From JANXQZ01 sp038225555 (GTDB lineage Bacteria; Acidobacteriota; Terriglobia; Bryobacterales; Bryobacteraceae): a DNA stretch of 64,000 nucleotides. The stretch is from positions 124,001 to 188,000 of the forward strand of contig JBBRRB010000005.1 in NCBI GenBank assembly GCA_038225555.1, read 5' to 3'. This document shows, one piece after another, positions 32,844 to 42,360 of this stretch. A program made the translations under genes and the position numbers. Below the pieces are notes generated by a model. It saw only the letters and a program-made list of their open reading frames with translations, ran no database searches and was not told where the DNA came from. Position 1 is the stretch's first letter. The number at the start of each line of letters is the position of its first letter.

Positions 32844-34394
32844 ATGACAACTGAACGTGTTGCGGTACCGGGCAGCGAGCGCCCGCCCGTGCCGACGCTA
32901 TCGGCTCTCAGCGCTCCTAATCCAACCGATTTGGTTTCCGTGACGGTTATGGTTCGACACCGTACCGCCAAATTTCCTTCGCCGGGCTCCGAAGTAATCA
33001 GCCGCGAGCACTACGCCGAACGCTATGGCGCCGATCCAGCCGATGTGGAAAAGATAGTCGAATTCGCCGCCGACTTCGATCTCACCGTCGCTGATGTGAG
33101 TCTGGTGCGGCGCAGCATCGTCCTGATTGGAACCGTCGCGAATATGAATCTGGCATTCGGGACTCAGCTTCAGATGATTCCGTCCGATACCGGCGTCTTC
33201 CGCGGTCGAGTGGGGCTGTTGTACGTCCCGGCTGACTTGGGAGACGCCATAACGGGAGTCTTTGGTCTGGATGAACGGCCTCAGGCGAGAACCCATTTTC
33301 GACAGAGGGAAGACGGCGAACTGGGAGTGCTTGCGGTTGGAGACACTTCGTATACCCCCGCGCAAGTCGCCAAGTTGTACGGGTTTCCCGCCAAGGGGAT
33401 TGGAAAGGGGCAAACCGTCGCCATCATTGAACTTGGAGGAGGATTTAAAAAAGCCGATTTGACCGCTTATTTTGGCAAACTTGGAATCAGCCCGGTCCCC
33501 AGTGTCACGGCGGTGTCGATCGATGGCGCGCCAAATCTTCCCGTCGGTGATCCAAACAGCGCCGATGGCGAGGTGCTGCTCGACATTGAGGTGATTGGTG
33601 CGATTGCTCCGGGCGCCAAGATAATCGTCTATTTCGCGCCGAACACCGATCAGGGATTTCTGGACGCGATCACTACGGCCATTCACGATAGTCTTCGCAA
33701 GCCGTCAGTGATTTCCATCAGTTGGGGCGGCCCCGAGTCGTCTTGGACCGATCAGTCGCTCACCAATTACGACCAAGCATTTCAGGAAGCGGGTTTGGTA
33801 GGCGTGACAGTTTGCTGCGCTTCGGGCGACGATGGATCTGCGGACGGAGAGACGGACGGCAAGGCTCATGTGGACTTCCCCTCCTCCAGCCCCAACGTTC
33901 TAGCCTGCGGCGGCACTCGCCTGGAATCGGCGGGCGGAAAGATTACGAGCGAAGTGGTGTGGAACCATGGTCCGGGGAAAGGCGCGGGAGGCGGCGGAGT
34001 GAGCGAGAAATTCCCTGTGCCAGCGTACCAAGCTAAGGCTAACGTGCCGGCGTCGGTAAACCCGCCGAATTTCAAGGGCCGCGGAGTTCCCGACATTTGC
34101 GGCGATGCGGACCCCAACACCGGCTATCAAATTCATGTGGATGGCAAGGACGGCGTCTTTGGCGGCACGAGCGCGGTCGCTCCGCTCTGGGCTGCTTTAA
34201 CGGCATTGCTGAATGAACAGAAAAAGAAACATCTCGGTTTCCTGAATCCGAAGCTGTACGCGGCAGCACCTGGGAAAAACGCTCTTCACGACATCGTTGC
34301 GGGCGATATTGGAGCATATAAGGCGGGTCCTGGATGGGATGCCTGCTCGGGATTAGGCAGTCCGAACGGGAGCGGACTACCCGGCGTGCTCTAA
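32844..34394 (+). CDS. Sedolisin-family (S53) serine-carboxyl protease
   Basis: A 516-residue S53 peptidase of the kumamolisin type. The N-terminal pro-domain (about 1-165) includes SVTVMVRHRTAKFPSPGSEV and REHYAERYGADPADVEKIVE. The catalytic domain carries the Glu/Asp pair in GEVLLDIEVIGA, the oxyanion Asp in CCASGDDGSADGETDGK, and the nucleophile Ser in FGGTSAVAPLWAAL. The C-terminal calcium site is around ALHDIVAGDIGAYKAGPGWD. There is no obvious signal peptide, as is usual for this branch. It is expected to be active at low pH. Confidence 0.9.
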   Translation: MTTERVAVPGSERPPVPTLSALSAPNPTDLVSVTVMVRHRTAKFPSPGSEVISREHYAERYGADPADVEKIVEFAADFDLTVADVSLVRRSIVLIGTVANMNLAFGTQLQMIPSDTGVFRGRVGLLYVPADLGDAITGVFGLDERPQARTHFRQREDGELGVLAVGDTSYTPAQVAKLYGFPAKGIGKGQTVAIIELGGGFKKADLTAYFGKLGISPVPSVTAVSIDGAPNLPVGDPNSADGEVLLDIEVIGAIAPGAKIIVYFAPNTDQGFLDAITTAIHDSLRKPSVISISWGGPESSWTDQSLTNYDQAFQEAGLVGVTVCCASGDDGSADGETDGKAHVDFPSSSPNVLACGGTRLESAGGKITSEVVWNHGPGKGAGGGGVSEKFPVPAYQAKANVPASVNPPNFKGRGVPDICGDADPNTGYQIHVDGKDGVFGGTSAVAPLWAALTALLNEQKKKHLGFLNPKLYAAAPGKNALHDIVAGDIGAYKAGPGWDACSGLGSPNGSGLPGVL

Positions 34395-34524
34395 GCGGGG
34401 TTAGTACGGAAAAGAGAAAACTTTGAGTACTTCTGCCGTAGGCCAAAAGCCTAATTTGACCTAGTGATATCGCCGGGAATGGCCCGTACGATAAAGTTTG
34501 CAGGCTCGTCAGCAAGCTTTATCC

Positions 34525-34872
34525 ATGGCCGTTACCATTCCCACTCGCGGTTCCGTCGCATCCCGAAGCACTCTCGTTTACGAGTTCTTCGATGCGAGGG
34601 TGCTTGGCCATTTGTGGTTCATCGCACTGACTGACGGTTCGTCGGTTCAGTTGCTGGTTCCGACGTTTCGCTCGGAGCAGGCGGCGAAGGTCTTTGAGCG
34701 CTGCGTGCTGGAACACCCAACATCGGCGCTTCTCACCTTGGACGGCCAACTGGAATTGGGGCGAAGAATCGAGAGCCACCTGGCTGCGGGCGGCAGCGTC
34801 AGGGAATCTGAAGTCAGCCTGCTTTGTGAAGGCCTACCCTTTGAAAGAGATCAGGAAAACCCGCTGCAGTGA
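34525..34872 (+). CDS. Hypothetical protein
   Basis: About 115 residues from ATG 34525 (MAVTIPTRGSVASRSTLVYE). The body reads LGHLWFIALTDGSSVQLLVP and EQAAKVFERCVLEHPTSALL, an alpha/beta protein without signal peptide. I do not recognise a family. It lies just downstream of the sedolisin and upstream of the methyltransferase-glycosyltransferase gene on the same strand. Confidence 0.5.
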   Translation: MAVTIPTRGSVASRSTLVYEFFDARVLGHLWFIALTDGSSVQLLVPTFRSEQAAKVFERCVLEHPTSALLTLDGQLELGRRIESHLAAGGSVRESEVSLLCEGLPFERDQENPLQ

Positions 34873-34948
34873 GGGAGGATGGGACCAGCGGGGCATGTCT
34901 ATACTTGAAATGAATGGATAACAACACGACTCGCGCCGGCCTCCAGCC

Positions 34949-36388
34949 GTGAATTCCAATGCGGCTGAGATCGAATATAGCGAGGCTCGCCGCCGCTACT
35001 GGGAGCAGTTTGCTATCGACTTGCGAAGATGGGAACGCGTTCGAGGCGGCTATCAGCAATGCCTTTGGAGAATCTATCGCTTCCTGATCCCTCCAGGGAT
35101 GCGGGTTTTGGAGATTGGCTGCGGACAGGGCGATCTGCTGGCGGCAGTTGAGCCCTCTTACGGGGTGGGCGTCGATTTCAGTCCTCCCATGCTGGAAGCA
35201 GCTCGCCAACGCCATCCAAATCTGCGGTTTGTGGAGCAGGATGTTAACCGGCTCGACTTGCGCGAGAGCTTCGATTTCATTATTTGCGCCGATCTGGTAA
35301 ACGATTTGTGGGACGTGCAACAGACGTTCGAGGCGGTCGCCCGCCATGCGCATCCAGGCACGCGCGTCATCCTGAATGCGTACAGCCGCTTGTGGGAAAT
35401 CCCTCGCCGCCTGGCCGAGGCCATCGGCTTGGCGCGTCCCCAGCCGACTCAGAACTGGCTCACCGCAGAGGACATCGCCAACCTGCTTTATCTTGCCAAT
35501 TTCGAGGTGATTCGAAAAAGCGCGGAGATCCTTTTTCCTTTTCGAATGCCCCTGATTGGAGAGTTTCTGAACAGGTATCTGGCCAGAATATGGCCGTTCA
35601 AGCTGTTCGATTTAACGAACGTGATTGTTGCCCGCCCGCAGCCGATGCCCCGCGTGGAGCCGGAGCCGGAGCCGGTGGTTACGGTAGTAGTCGCCGCCCG
35701 AAATGAAGAGGGCAACGTTCCCCAGATCTTCGATCGCGTTCCCCAAATGGGGGGCGGGACCGAACTGATTTTCGTCGAGGGAAATTCAAGGGACGACACC
35801 TTCGGCGCGATTGAACGCGAGATGAAGCTGCGGCGAAACCTGAACGTAAAGCTCTTTAAGCAGCCCGGCAAGGGCAAAGGAGACGCGGTTCGCACTGGTT
35901 TCGCCAATGCCACAGGCGAAGTTCTCATGATTCTGGATGCCGACCTCACCGTCCCGCCCGAAGACTTGCCGCGTTTCTACGAAGCATGGCGATCCGGCAA
36001 AGCGGAGTTTGTGAACGGTGTGCGGCTGATCTACCCTATGCAGGAGCGCGCGATGCGCTTCTTCAATATCGTGGGCAACAAGTTTTTTAGCTTGGCGTTT
36101 ACCTGGCTGCTCAGCCAGCCGATCAAGGATACGCTGTGCGGGACCAAGGTTCTCAGCAAACGGAATTATGAGACGATTGCCGCAAATCGAGCCTACTTCG
36201 GTCAAATCGACCCGTTCGGCGATTTTGATCTGATCTTCGGCGCGGCGAAATACAACCTGAAGATCGTCGATCTGCCGGTGCGGTACGGCGAGCGCACATA
36301 TGGAGAAACGAATATCCAGCGCTGGAGTCATGGCTGGCTCCTGCTCAGGATGGTGGTGCTGGCCATGCGGCGAATCAAATTCTTCTAG
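34949..36388 (+). CDS. Bifunctional SAM methyltransferase / GT2 glycosyltransferase
   Basis: A 479-residue fusion. Residues 1-230 are a class I SAM-dependent methyltransferase (VLEIGCGQGDLLAAV, GVGVDFSPPMLEAARQRHP, CADLVNDLWDVQ). A Pro/Glu linker (PRVEPEPEPVV) leads to a GT2 domain with VTVVVAARNEEGNVPQIF, LIFVEGNSRDDT, the nucleotide-sugar motif MILDADLTVPPEDL and KDTLCGTKVLSK, as in DPG/dolichol-phosphate-like synthases. It starts at GTG 34949. Immediately downstream is a broken GT39-like gene, which would use such a polyprenyl-linked sugar. Confidence 0.85.
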   Translation: MNSNAAEIEYSEARRRYWEQFAIDLRRWERVRGGYQQCLWRIYRFLIPPGMRVLEIGCGQGDLLAAVEPSYGVGVDFSPPMLEAARQRHPNLRFVEQDVNRLDLRESFDFIICADLVNDLWDVQQTFEAVARHAHPGTRVILNAYSRLWEIPRRLAEAIGLARPQPTQNWLTAEDIANLLYLANFEVIRKSAEILFPFRMPLIGEFLNRYLARIWPFKLFDLTNVIVARPQPMPRVEPEPEPVVTVVVAARNEEGNVPQIFDRVPQMGGGTELIFVEGNSRDDTFGAIEREMKLRRNLNVKLFKQPGKGKGDAVRTGFANATGEVLMILDADLTVPPEDLPRFYEAWRSGKAEFVNGVRLIYPMQERAMRFFNIVGNKFFSLAFTWLLSQPIKDTLCGTKVLSKRNYETIAANRAYFGQIDPFGDFDLIFGAAKYNLKIVDLPVRYGERTYGETNIQRWSHGWLLLRMVVLAMRRIKFF

Positions 36389-36392
36389 CCTC

Positions 36393-37090
36393 ATGCGGCA
36401 TCGCTGCATTCTGGTCTGTTTCTTCATCTCCCGCGCTCTGTACTATGTGGTGGAGTGCGCTTTCACACCGAATACATCGCTTCCAACTTTCAGTTCCTGA
36501 ATCTCGCGCTGCTTAGAAGCAGGCTATGGGAAACGCTGTACTACTCCCATGTCCAGCCTCCCTTGCTAATGCCCAAACGGGCCTGTTTTTTTGGAAGCTG
36601 TGCGGCGAAGGCTTACGGAACGGCATTTCACGTCTTCCATATTGTTCTTGGCGCAGCCAGCAGCCTGCTCCTGTATCGAATCATGCTGGAGCTCGCCGTC
36701 ACGCCGCGTATCGCGTTCGCGCTGACTCCCGCCTTCATCGCGAGTCCAGGGTGCATCTTGTGGGAGAACTATCCGCTCTAGGAGTAGGAGATGATGTTTC
36801 TGCTGCTGCTTTCAAGCGTCCTCATTTTTCGGTTGTTCCGGCAGTCCGGTTCTCGGGACCACTCCTGGTGATTTTTCAATTGCTGCTAGGCTGGGGTTAT
36901 TCGCCGCCTGGAAGGGATGGCGAACCGGAAGGCCCCAGATCGCGCTGATGCTAATGCGTCCTGATCCATATTCTATTGGTCATTGGCACCGCCACGCTGA
37001 TGTTGAATTTCGAGATAACCGGTATCGGTTTCCTACCGATCCGATGTATGTTGTTCTGTTTGCGACGCTGGTAATCGCAGAACCGGACAA
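36393..37090 (+). pseudogene. GT39-like membrane glycosyltransferase, degraded
   Basis: Starting at ATG 36393, 4 bp after the fusion gene, the frame gives CILVCFFISRALYYVVECAF, then shifts at about 36460 into HTEYIASNFQFLNLALLRSR, TLYYSHVQPPLL, a block with AYGTAFHVFHIVLG, and ends CILWENYPL followed by stops near 36780. A C-terminal piece, RDNRYRFPTDPMYVVLFATL, appears near 37010-37080 in another frame. Such segments belong to dolichyl-phosphate-mannose mannosyltransferase-like (GT39/83) enzymes. Frameshifts, stops and a large internal deletion show it is dead. Confidence 0.75.
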
Positions 37091-37113
37091 ACTAGCTGAG
37101 CGCGGCGGAAGAG

Positions 37114-37551
37114 CTAATTCTTGATCTGGGTGGCTTGCGACGCTACTACCTGCCAGTGGCCTGCGCGATTTGCCCAGACGTCGGTGAAACGATATTGACC
37201 GCTGATGTCTTCACCTTTGTACTTGCCGCCCTTTATGGTGGTTTTACCCGTGACTACGGCGACCGTTCCATATACCCGCACGCTCATATCTTCCAGATCT
37301 ATGGCTTGAGCGGAGAAGACCTTGGTCTTCAATTCAGAGATATCTTTCGCCTTATCGCCGGTTACGCCCGCAGGGTCGGTGAATGAGTAGTCATTTGCTT
37401 CGAAGCGCTCCAAGACCGACGCGTCACCCGTGACGGTGGCCTGGGCCCATTCTTTCTCGAACTGCTTGATCTTTTCCATCGTCGAAGAATCGGCGGCCGG
37501 CAGAACCGTTGACACACATGCGAAAACGGCAACGCAAAATAGTGTTTTCAT
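37114..37551 (-). CDS. Exported NTF2-like (SnoaL/DUF4440) protein
   Basis: A 145-residue exported protein: signal MKTLFCVAVFACVSTVLPAA, then an NTF2-like alpha-plus-beta cone (IKQFEKEWAQATVTGDASVL, FEANDYSFTDPAGVTG, VRVYGTVAVVTGKTTIKG, YRFTDVWANRAGHWQVVASQ). This DUF4440-type domain binds small molecules or acts as an isomerase or hydrolase in other proteins; its role here is unknown. AGGGAGCG precedes the ATG. Confidence 0.8.
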   Translation of the reverse strand: MKTLFCVAVFACVSTVLPAADSSTMEKIKQFEKEWAQATVTGDASVLERFEANDYSFTDPAGVTGDKAKDISELKTKVFSAQAIDLEDMSVRVYGTVAVVTGKTTIKGGKYKGEDISGQYRFTDVWANRAGHWQVVASQATQIKN

Positions 37552-37744
37552 AATTCGCTCCCTGACTGAACTGCTCTCAAGAAGTTAATCACTATTCCAA
37601 AATCCTGTCAACGGAATGTACAAAAGACAGCCTGACACTTGGGTTGCAAATTCGGGCAAGTGCGTTTTAGTTTAATGCTCATCGGGCTGTTGAACGCCGC
37701 TAGGATAGGAATTGAGAGTTTGTTACCGTTTAGGATGAAGTGGT

Positions 37745-39106
37745 ATGAACTACTTCGAACAGCACCAGCAGGAGTACCTGGAAGGGCTCAAGAACTTTCT
37801 TCGGATTCCGAGCATCAGCACGCTTTCCGAGCATAAGCCGGACATCCGGAAGGCTGCCGAGTTTGTGCGAGGCGAACTGGAACGGGCCGGACTAGACCAT
37901 GCCGAACTCATCGAAGGCGAAGGCAATCCGCTGGTTTATGCCGAGTGGCTCGGGGCGCCCGGCAAGCCGACTCTGCTGCTCTACGGCCATTACGACGTCC
38001 AGCCGCCTGACCCGCTCGACGAATGGGTATCGCCTCCTTTCGAGCCTGAAGTTCGCAACAACAATATCTATGCGCGGGGGTCGGCTGACGATAAGGGCCA
38101 AACTTACATTTTGGTGAAAGCAGTCGAGGGCTTGCTGAAGCAGCACGGAAAATTGCCGATTAACATCAAGTTCCTCGTCGAGGGTGAAGAGGAAGTCGGG
38201 GGCGAGCATATCGAAGCTTACGTGGCCAGCAAGCCGGAGCGGATCAAGGCAGATGCCGCGGTGATTTGCGATACGGAAATGTTCGGTCCGGAGCTGCCAA
38301 CGATCTGCGTAGGCCTGCGGGGGATGGTCTACGGAGAGCTGCACGTACAGGGTGCTAATCATGACCTGCACTCGGGAGTGTATGGCGGTGCCGCGCCCAA
38401 CCCACTCATGGCGATGGCGGAAATTCTATGCGCGCTCAAAGGAGCCGACGGGCACATTCGAATTCCGGGCTTTTACGATCGCGTGCAACCCCCTTCAGAG
38501 AAGGAGCGTGAAGCCTGGGCGCGCCTGCCATTCGATGAGCAAGAGTACAAAGAGAAGGAAGTCGGCGTGACGGATCTGGTTGGCGAATCTGACGTGCCGC
38601 TATTCGAGCGCCTGTGGGCGCGGCCGACGCTTGAGGTGCATGGGATCCGCGGCGGGTTTATCGGCGAGGGCGCAAAGACAGTAATTCCAGCACGCGCCGT
38701 GGCAAAGATTAGTACAAGGCTAGTCGCCGATCAGGGGCCCGCCGAGGCAACCGAACAGATCCGGGCAGCTGTCAAGGCAGCGTGTCCCAAAGGCGTGACC
38801 GCCGAGTTCAAGCCCATCCATTCGGCCCCCCCGTCCCTGGTCAATCCCAACAATCGCTATATCGAGGCAGCGGCGGAAGCGATGAAGCAGGTGTTCGGGA
38901 AAGAAACGGTATATATCCGATCAGGCGGATCCATTCCGATAGTCGGGCTTTTTGACGAGCACTTAGGAATTCCGAGCGTCATGATGGGATTCGGCTTGCC
39001 GGACGATAATCTGCACGCGCCCAATGAGAAGCTTCACTTGCCAAATTTCTATCGTGGTATCGAGGCTATCGCGAAATACCTGGAGATTCTCGGCGAACCC
39101 GTCTAA
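37745..39106 (+). CDS. M20-family dipeptidase
   Basis: A 453-residue zinc peptidase of the M20 ArgE/DapE/carnosinase type. Metal and catalytic motifs are LLLYGHYDVQPPDP (metal His, catalytic Asp), ARGSADDKGQ (bridging Asp), FLVEGEEEVGGEH (catalytic Glu-Glu), CDTEMF, and the distal His in MGFGLPDDNLHAPNE. The lid domain lies between 195 and 320. It is expected to hydrolyse dipeptides or N-acyl amino acids in the cytoplasm. It is convergent to a toxin gene, overlapping by 4 bp. Confidence 0.92.
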   Translation: MNYFEQHQQEYLEGLKNFLRIPSISTLSEHKPDIRKAAEFVRGELERAGLDHAELIEGEGNPLVYAEWLGAPGKPTLLLYGHYDVQPPDPLDEWVSPPFEPEVRNNNIYARGSADDKGQTYILVKAVEGLLKQHGKLPINIKFLVEGEEEVGGEHIEAYVASKPERIKADAAVICDTEMFGPELPTICVGLRGMVYGELHVQGANHDLHSGVYGGAAPNPLMAMAEILCALKGADGHIRIPGFYDRVQPPSEKEREAWARLPFDEQEYKEKEVGVTDLVGESDVPLFERLWARPTLEVHGIRGGFIGEGAKTVIPARAVAKISTRLVADQGPAEATEQIRAAVKAACPKGVTAEFKPIHSAPPSLVNPNNRYIEAAAEAMKQVFGKETVYIRSGGSIPIVGLFDEHLGIPSVMMGFGLPDDNLHAPNEKLHLPNFYRGIEAIAKYLEILGEPV

Positions 39107-39480
39107 TCCCAGATGACTTTCAGGCGCTTGTAGGAAGGGAACCGACTGTCGCTGCTCACGATGGGCAACTCCTCGGCCAAGGCTTGTGCAACCAGCATGC
39201 GATCAAATGGATCCTTGTGATCGTCAAGGTAAGGGAGACGGAAAAGTTCGTTTAGATGCCTAAAGCGAATGGGCAGGAGAGCGGCCCCCATTTCGCTGAT
39301 GGCCGCGTCGAAATCCTGGGGCGACAAGCCCAGCTTCGGTTTTAGGATAATCTCCCACCCGGTCACGATGCTGATAACGCACTCGGTATCGGGCTTTGCC
39401 AGCATCCGCTCTACAGCCTTAGGGAGCGGTTTGCCGGCAATCCACCGAATCACCACGCTGGTATCGAGCAAAGGCTTCAA
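39103..39480 (-). CDS. vapC: PIN-domain ribonuclease toxin (VapC family)
   Basis: A 125-residue PIN-domain RNase: PLLDTSVVIRWIAG, a central TGWEIILKPKLGL, HKDPFDRMLVAQAL and IVSSDSRFPSY supply the acidic active-site set. It overlaps the antitoxin by 4 bp (ATGA), giving translational coupling. This is the second such module in the window. Confidence 0.88.
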   Translation of the reverse strand: MKPLLDTSVVIRWIAGKPLPKAVERMLAKPDTECVISIVTGWEIILKPKLGLSPQDFDAAISEMGAALLPIRFRHLNELFRLPYLDDHKDPFDRMLVAQALAEELPIVSSDSRFPSYKRLKVIWD

Positions 39481-39740
39481 TGGGTCCCGCTCTGAGGAAG
39501 TCCCTCGAACATCTCCTCGATTCGCTTGTCTTCCTCAAGGGAATCCCAGCCAGGATAGAGATTGATCTTCCCCGCCCAGGAACCTCGGCCCCGGCCGGCG
39601 ATTGCGACCTTGGGTGCGGGGACAATCTGGGCCACTCGCTCACCACGATTTGTCAGGAAGACCTCCTCGCCTTGCAGCACTGCTTCAACGAGCTTAGATA
39701 AGTTGTTTTTCGCGTCGCGAATACCAAGTTCCATACTCAT
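39477..39740 (-). CDS. Phd/YefM-family antitoxin
   Basis: An 87-residue antitoxin, MSMELGIRDAKNNLSKLVEA then EVFLTNRGERVAQIVPAPKV, with a C-terminal toxin-binding tail rich in Gly and Glu. An alternative start is the Met at position 3. Two inverted repeats upstream (39743-39775) probably form its operator. Confidence 0.88.
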   Translation of the reverse strand: MSMELGIRDAKNNLSKLVEAVLQGEEVFLTNRGERVAQIVPAPKVAIAGRGRGSWAGKINLYPGWDSLEEDKRIEEMFEGLPQSGTH

Positions 39741-39742
39741 GT

Positions 39743-39775
39743 TGCTATGTTAGCACGGAAGCTACATTGTGTAGC
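39743..39775. promoter_or_regulatory. Putative operator of the second VapBC-like module
   Basis: Two dyads sharing a GCTA core lie 2 bp before the antitoxin ATG: 39743-39755 (TGCTA-tgt-TAGCA) and 39761-39775 (GCTAC-attgt-GTAGC). Their spacing and placement fit autoregulation by a Phd-type antitoxin. Confidence 0.5.
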
Positions 39776-39779
39776 CACA

Positions 39780-42305
39780 TTACTTAAAAATATCCTTCAG
39801 TTTGCCGAAGATTCCTTTCTTCTTCTGAGGGTCGGTTTGAGCGTTAGGCGACTGCACGGCGGAGGGAGATTGAGGAGCGTTCGGGTGGGCGGGCGGCAAG
39901 TTGGCCTGTAGAACGGGTTTGCCGCCATCTTCCCCTGGCTCCTGCTGCATCGGCTCCCATCCTGCTACGCGCGCGCCGCCTCCGCCATGCAGGGAGCAAG
40001 TTTCAACGGGCTGGGTCCCTTCGATGAAATATTCAGTGCGAACAGTCGGGCAGGCGGTGGTAGCTAACTGTCCAGTGGTGGGGTCTATCTGGGCGCTCCC
40101 AATACCCGCAGGTGCGGTAAAGTCCGTCACGTTTCGATATTTGCGATGCTCGTGGGCGCGCCGCATGAACTCGGCCCACACTGGCAAAGCCGATTTAGCC
40201 CCTTCCAAATTCAGCTCGCGGTTGTCATCGAACCCAACCCACACCACGCAAATTAAGCGCGATGTAAATCCCGCGAACCACCCGTCGCGCGACGTGCCAG
40301 TTTTCCCTGCAGCGGGAAAATTGATTCCGCGCGCGTGTACTCCAGCACCCGTCCCGCTCCGAAGCACTTCCTCGAGCAAACTGTCCATCAGGAAGGCGAC
40401 CCTGGGGTCCAGCGCCTGCTTGTGTTCAGACTTTCCCTCGAAAATCGATTCGCCGTTCTTGCCGCGAATGCTTGAAATAAAATAGGGCTCTGTAAACATG
40501 CCCCGATTCGCGAACACGGTGTAGGCGCCCGCAATCTCGAGGGGTGTCACTTCGTAAGCACCCAATGCGACGGCCGGAGTGGGATGAATGTTCAAATTCA
40601 TTCCGGCGCGCCGAGCCGTTTCGACGACAGCGCGATACCCGGTTTGCTCGGCCAGTTTCACAGTGGGAATATTTAGCGAATGGGCAATGGCTTGGCGCAT
40701 GGATACCAGGCCCAACAACTCTCCGTGAAAATTGCCAGGAGTATACGGTTTGCCGTCAAACCAGAATGTAGTCGGCTCGTCGTTAATTATCGTGGCAGCC
40801 GTCAGAATAGTTGATCCGCCCAGCAGTCCGGTATTGAGCGCGGTCGCATACACAAACGGCTTGAACGACGAGCCGGGCTGGCGCTTGGCCTGTGCGCGGT
40901 CGAGCTGGCTCGCGCCGTAGTTGCGGCCGCCGATCAGCGCCAGCACTTCGCCAGTCTGCGGATCGAGTGCGATCAGAGCGCATTGAGCCTCGGGACCGGG
41001 CGGCTGATTCTTTTTTCGGTGCGCTTTCAGCGCCTTATCCACCTCTTCCATCCCGATCCGAACCGCCTCGGAAGCATCATGCTGCAGCTGCAAGTCGATC
41101 GTCGTGTAGATTCGGTACGTGCTGGATTGAAAATCGTGTTGGCTGAACTTATCGACAAGGGTATCGTTCACGAGGTCAACGAAGTAAGGGGCGTCAGTGG
41201 ATTCAGTGCCGTGCCTTGACACAGACATAGGCGATGCGGCGGCAGTCTCGTACTGTTCGTCCGTGATGTACTTGTTGTCGCGCATGGCTCGAAGCACGAT
41301 GTTGCGGCGCTGCTTGGCACGGTCCGGCCAGCGGAAAGGATTTGTGAAGCTTGGAAGCTGAATCAGCCCGGCAATCGTCGCCGCCTCCGGCAGAGTCAGG
41401 CGGCTAAGATCCTTGCCAAAAAACACCTGCGCCGCCTCGCCGAACCCCCGAATACCGAAACTGCCCCGCTGGCCCAGCGGAACCTGGTTTGCGTAGTATT
41501 CGAAAATTTTCTCCTTGGATAATTTCTGTTCCAGATGCAGGGTGATCAACAGTTCGGGAATTTTGCGCCGCCACGTTTTATCGTTGTCGAGCCAAAACTG
41601 GCGCGCAAGCTGCTGGCTGAGAGTGGATGCGCCCTGGGCATAACGATGCTCGCGCATGTCCACATAGACAGCCTTCAAAATCCGTCTAGGATCGAATCCT
41701 CTGTGTTCGAAGAAGCGCTTATCCTCCACCGCCACCACCGCATGGACAAGCAGCGGTGGAATGTCCTCGTAGCGCACAATGCGGCGTTTCTCGCGGTGTT
41801 TGTCAAACAGGTTCGAGATGAGCTCAGGCTCTAGCGTGTACTCGGTTCTGTCGGTGTTGTCGCCCAGCGAAATAATTTTCGAGACTTTCGTCCCGGCAAA
41901 TTTAATGACGCCGGCGTCGGGTTGAAAGCGCGAATCGGGCCCCGGGTAGATGGCCACCTCTTCCGGCTTGGACGTAAAATGGCCGATTCTGTTGTTCTGA
42001 GATTCCGTGTAGCCAGCTCTTCGCAAATCGCTGACGATGTCTTGAAAATTCGCTACATCTCCCAGCGTCACGACACGAGGCGACGCAAACAGCATGGATG
42101 TATTGGCAAACGGACCGGCGGCCAGCTTCTCTTCGATGAGGCGCGAATACTTGAAGTAGTAGAACGCGAATACGGCAAGACAGGCCGTGATCGTAAAAAC
42201 AAGAACGGCCAGAATCGTCTTCCCGACCGGATGCATCACGAGACTGATGAACCCGTTGAATCGGGGAGCTTGGACTTTGACTGGCACTATGCCCCATTTT
42301 CGCAT
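39780..42305 (-). CDS. Class A penicillin-binding protein (PBP1A-like)
   Basis: An 841-residue bifunctional peptidoglycan synthase. One N-terminal membrane helix (ILAVLVFTITACLAVFAFYY) is followed by a UvrB-like docking segment, then the GT51 glycosyltransferase domain (VVAVEDKRFFEHRGFDPRRI, GASTLSQQLARQFW, KEKIFEYYANQVPLGQRG), then the transpeptidase with QPGSSFKPFVYATAL (SxxK), SLN-type HSLNIPTVKL and KTGTSRDGWFAG. The C-terminal tail is disordered, rich in Pro/Asn/Gln, and ends in a basic segment. It is expected to polymerise and crosslink peptidoglycan at the outer face of the inner membrane. Confidence 0.93.
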   Translation of the reverse strand: MRKWGIVPVKVQAPRFNGFISLVMHPVGKTILAVLVFTITACLAVFAFYYFKYSRLIEEKLAAGPFANTSMLFASPRVVTLGDVANFQDIVSDLRRAGYTESQNNRIGHFTSKPEEVAIYPGPDSRFQPDAGVIKFAGTKVSKIISLGDNTDRTEYTLEPELISNLFDKHREKRRIVRYEDIPPLLVHAVVAVEDKRFFEHRGFDPRRILKAVYVDMREHRYAQGASTLSQQLARQFWLDNDKTWRRKIPELLITLHLEQKLSKEKIFEYYANQVPLGQRGSFGIRGFGEAAQVFFGKDLSRLTLPEAATIAGLIQLPSFTNPFRWPDRAKQRRNIVLRAMRDNKYITDEQYETAAASPMSVSRHGTESTDAPYFVDLVNDTLVDKFSQHDFQSSTYRIYTTIDLQLQHDASEAVRIGMEEVDKALKAHRKKNQPPGPEAQCALIALDPQTGEVLALIGGRNYGASQLDRAQAKRQPGSSFKPFVYATALNTGLLGGSTILTAATIINDEPTTFWFDGKPYTPGNFHGELLGLVSMRQAIAHSLNIPTVKLAEQTGYRAVVETARRAGMNLNIHPTPAVALGAYEVTPLEIAGAYTVFANRGMFTEPYFISSIRGKNGESIFEGKSEHKQALDPRVAFLMDSLLEEVLRSGTGAGVHARGINFPAAGKTGTSRDGWFAGFTSRLICVVWVGFDDNRELNLEGAKSALPVWAEFMRRAHEHRKYRNVTDFTAPAGIGSAQIDPTTGQLATTACPTVRTEYFIEGTQPVETCSLHGGGGARVAGWEPMQQEPGEDGGKPVLQANLPPAHPNAPQSPSAVQSPNAQTDPQKKKGIFGKLKDIFK

Positions 42306-42360
42306 GCTTGTTTTTCGGGGAAAGCCCCCAGCTTCCCAATCTGCGATACGCTAACTCAGA

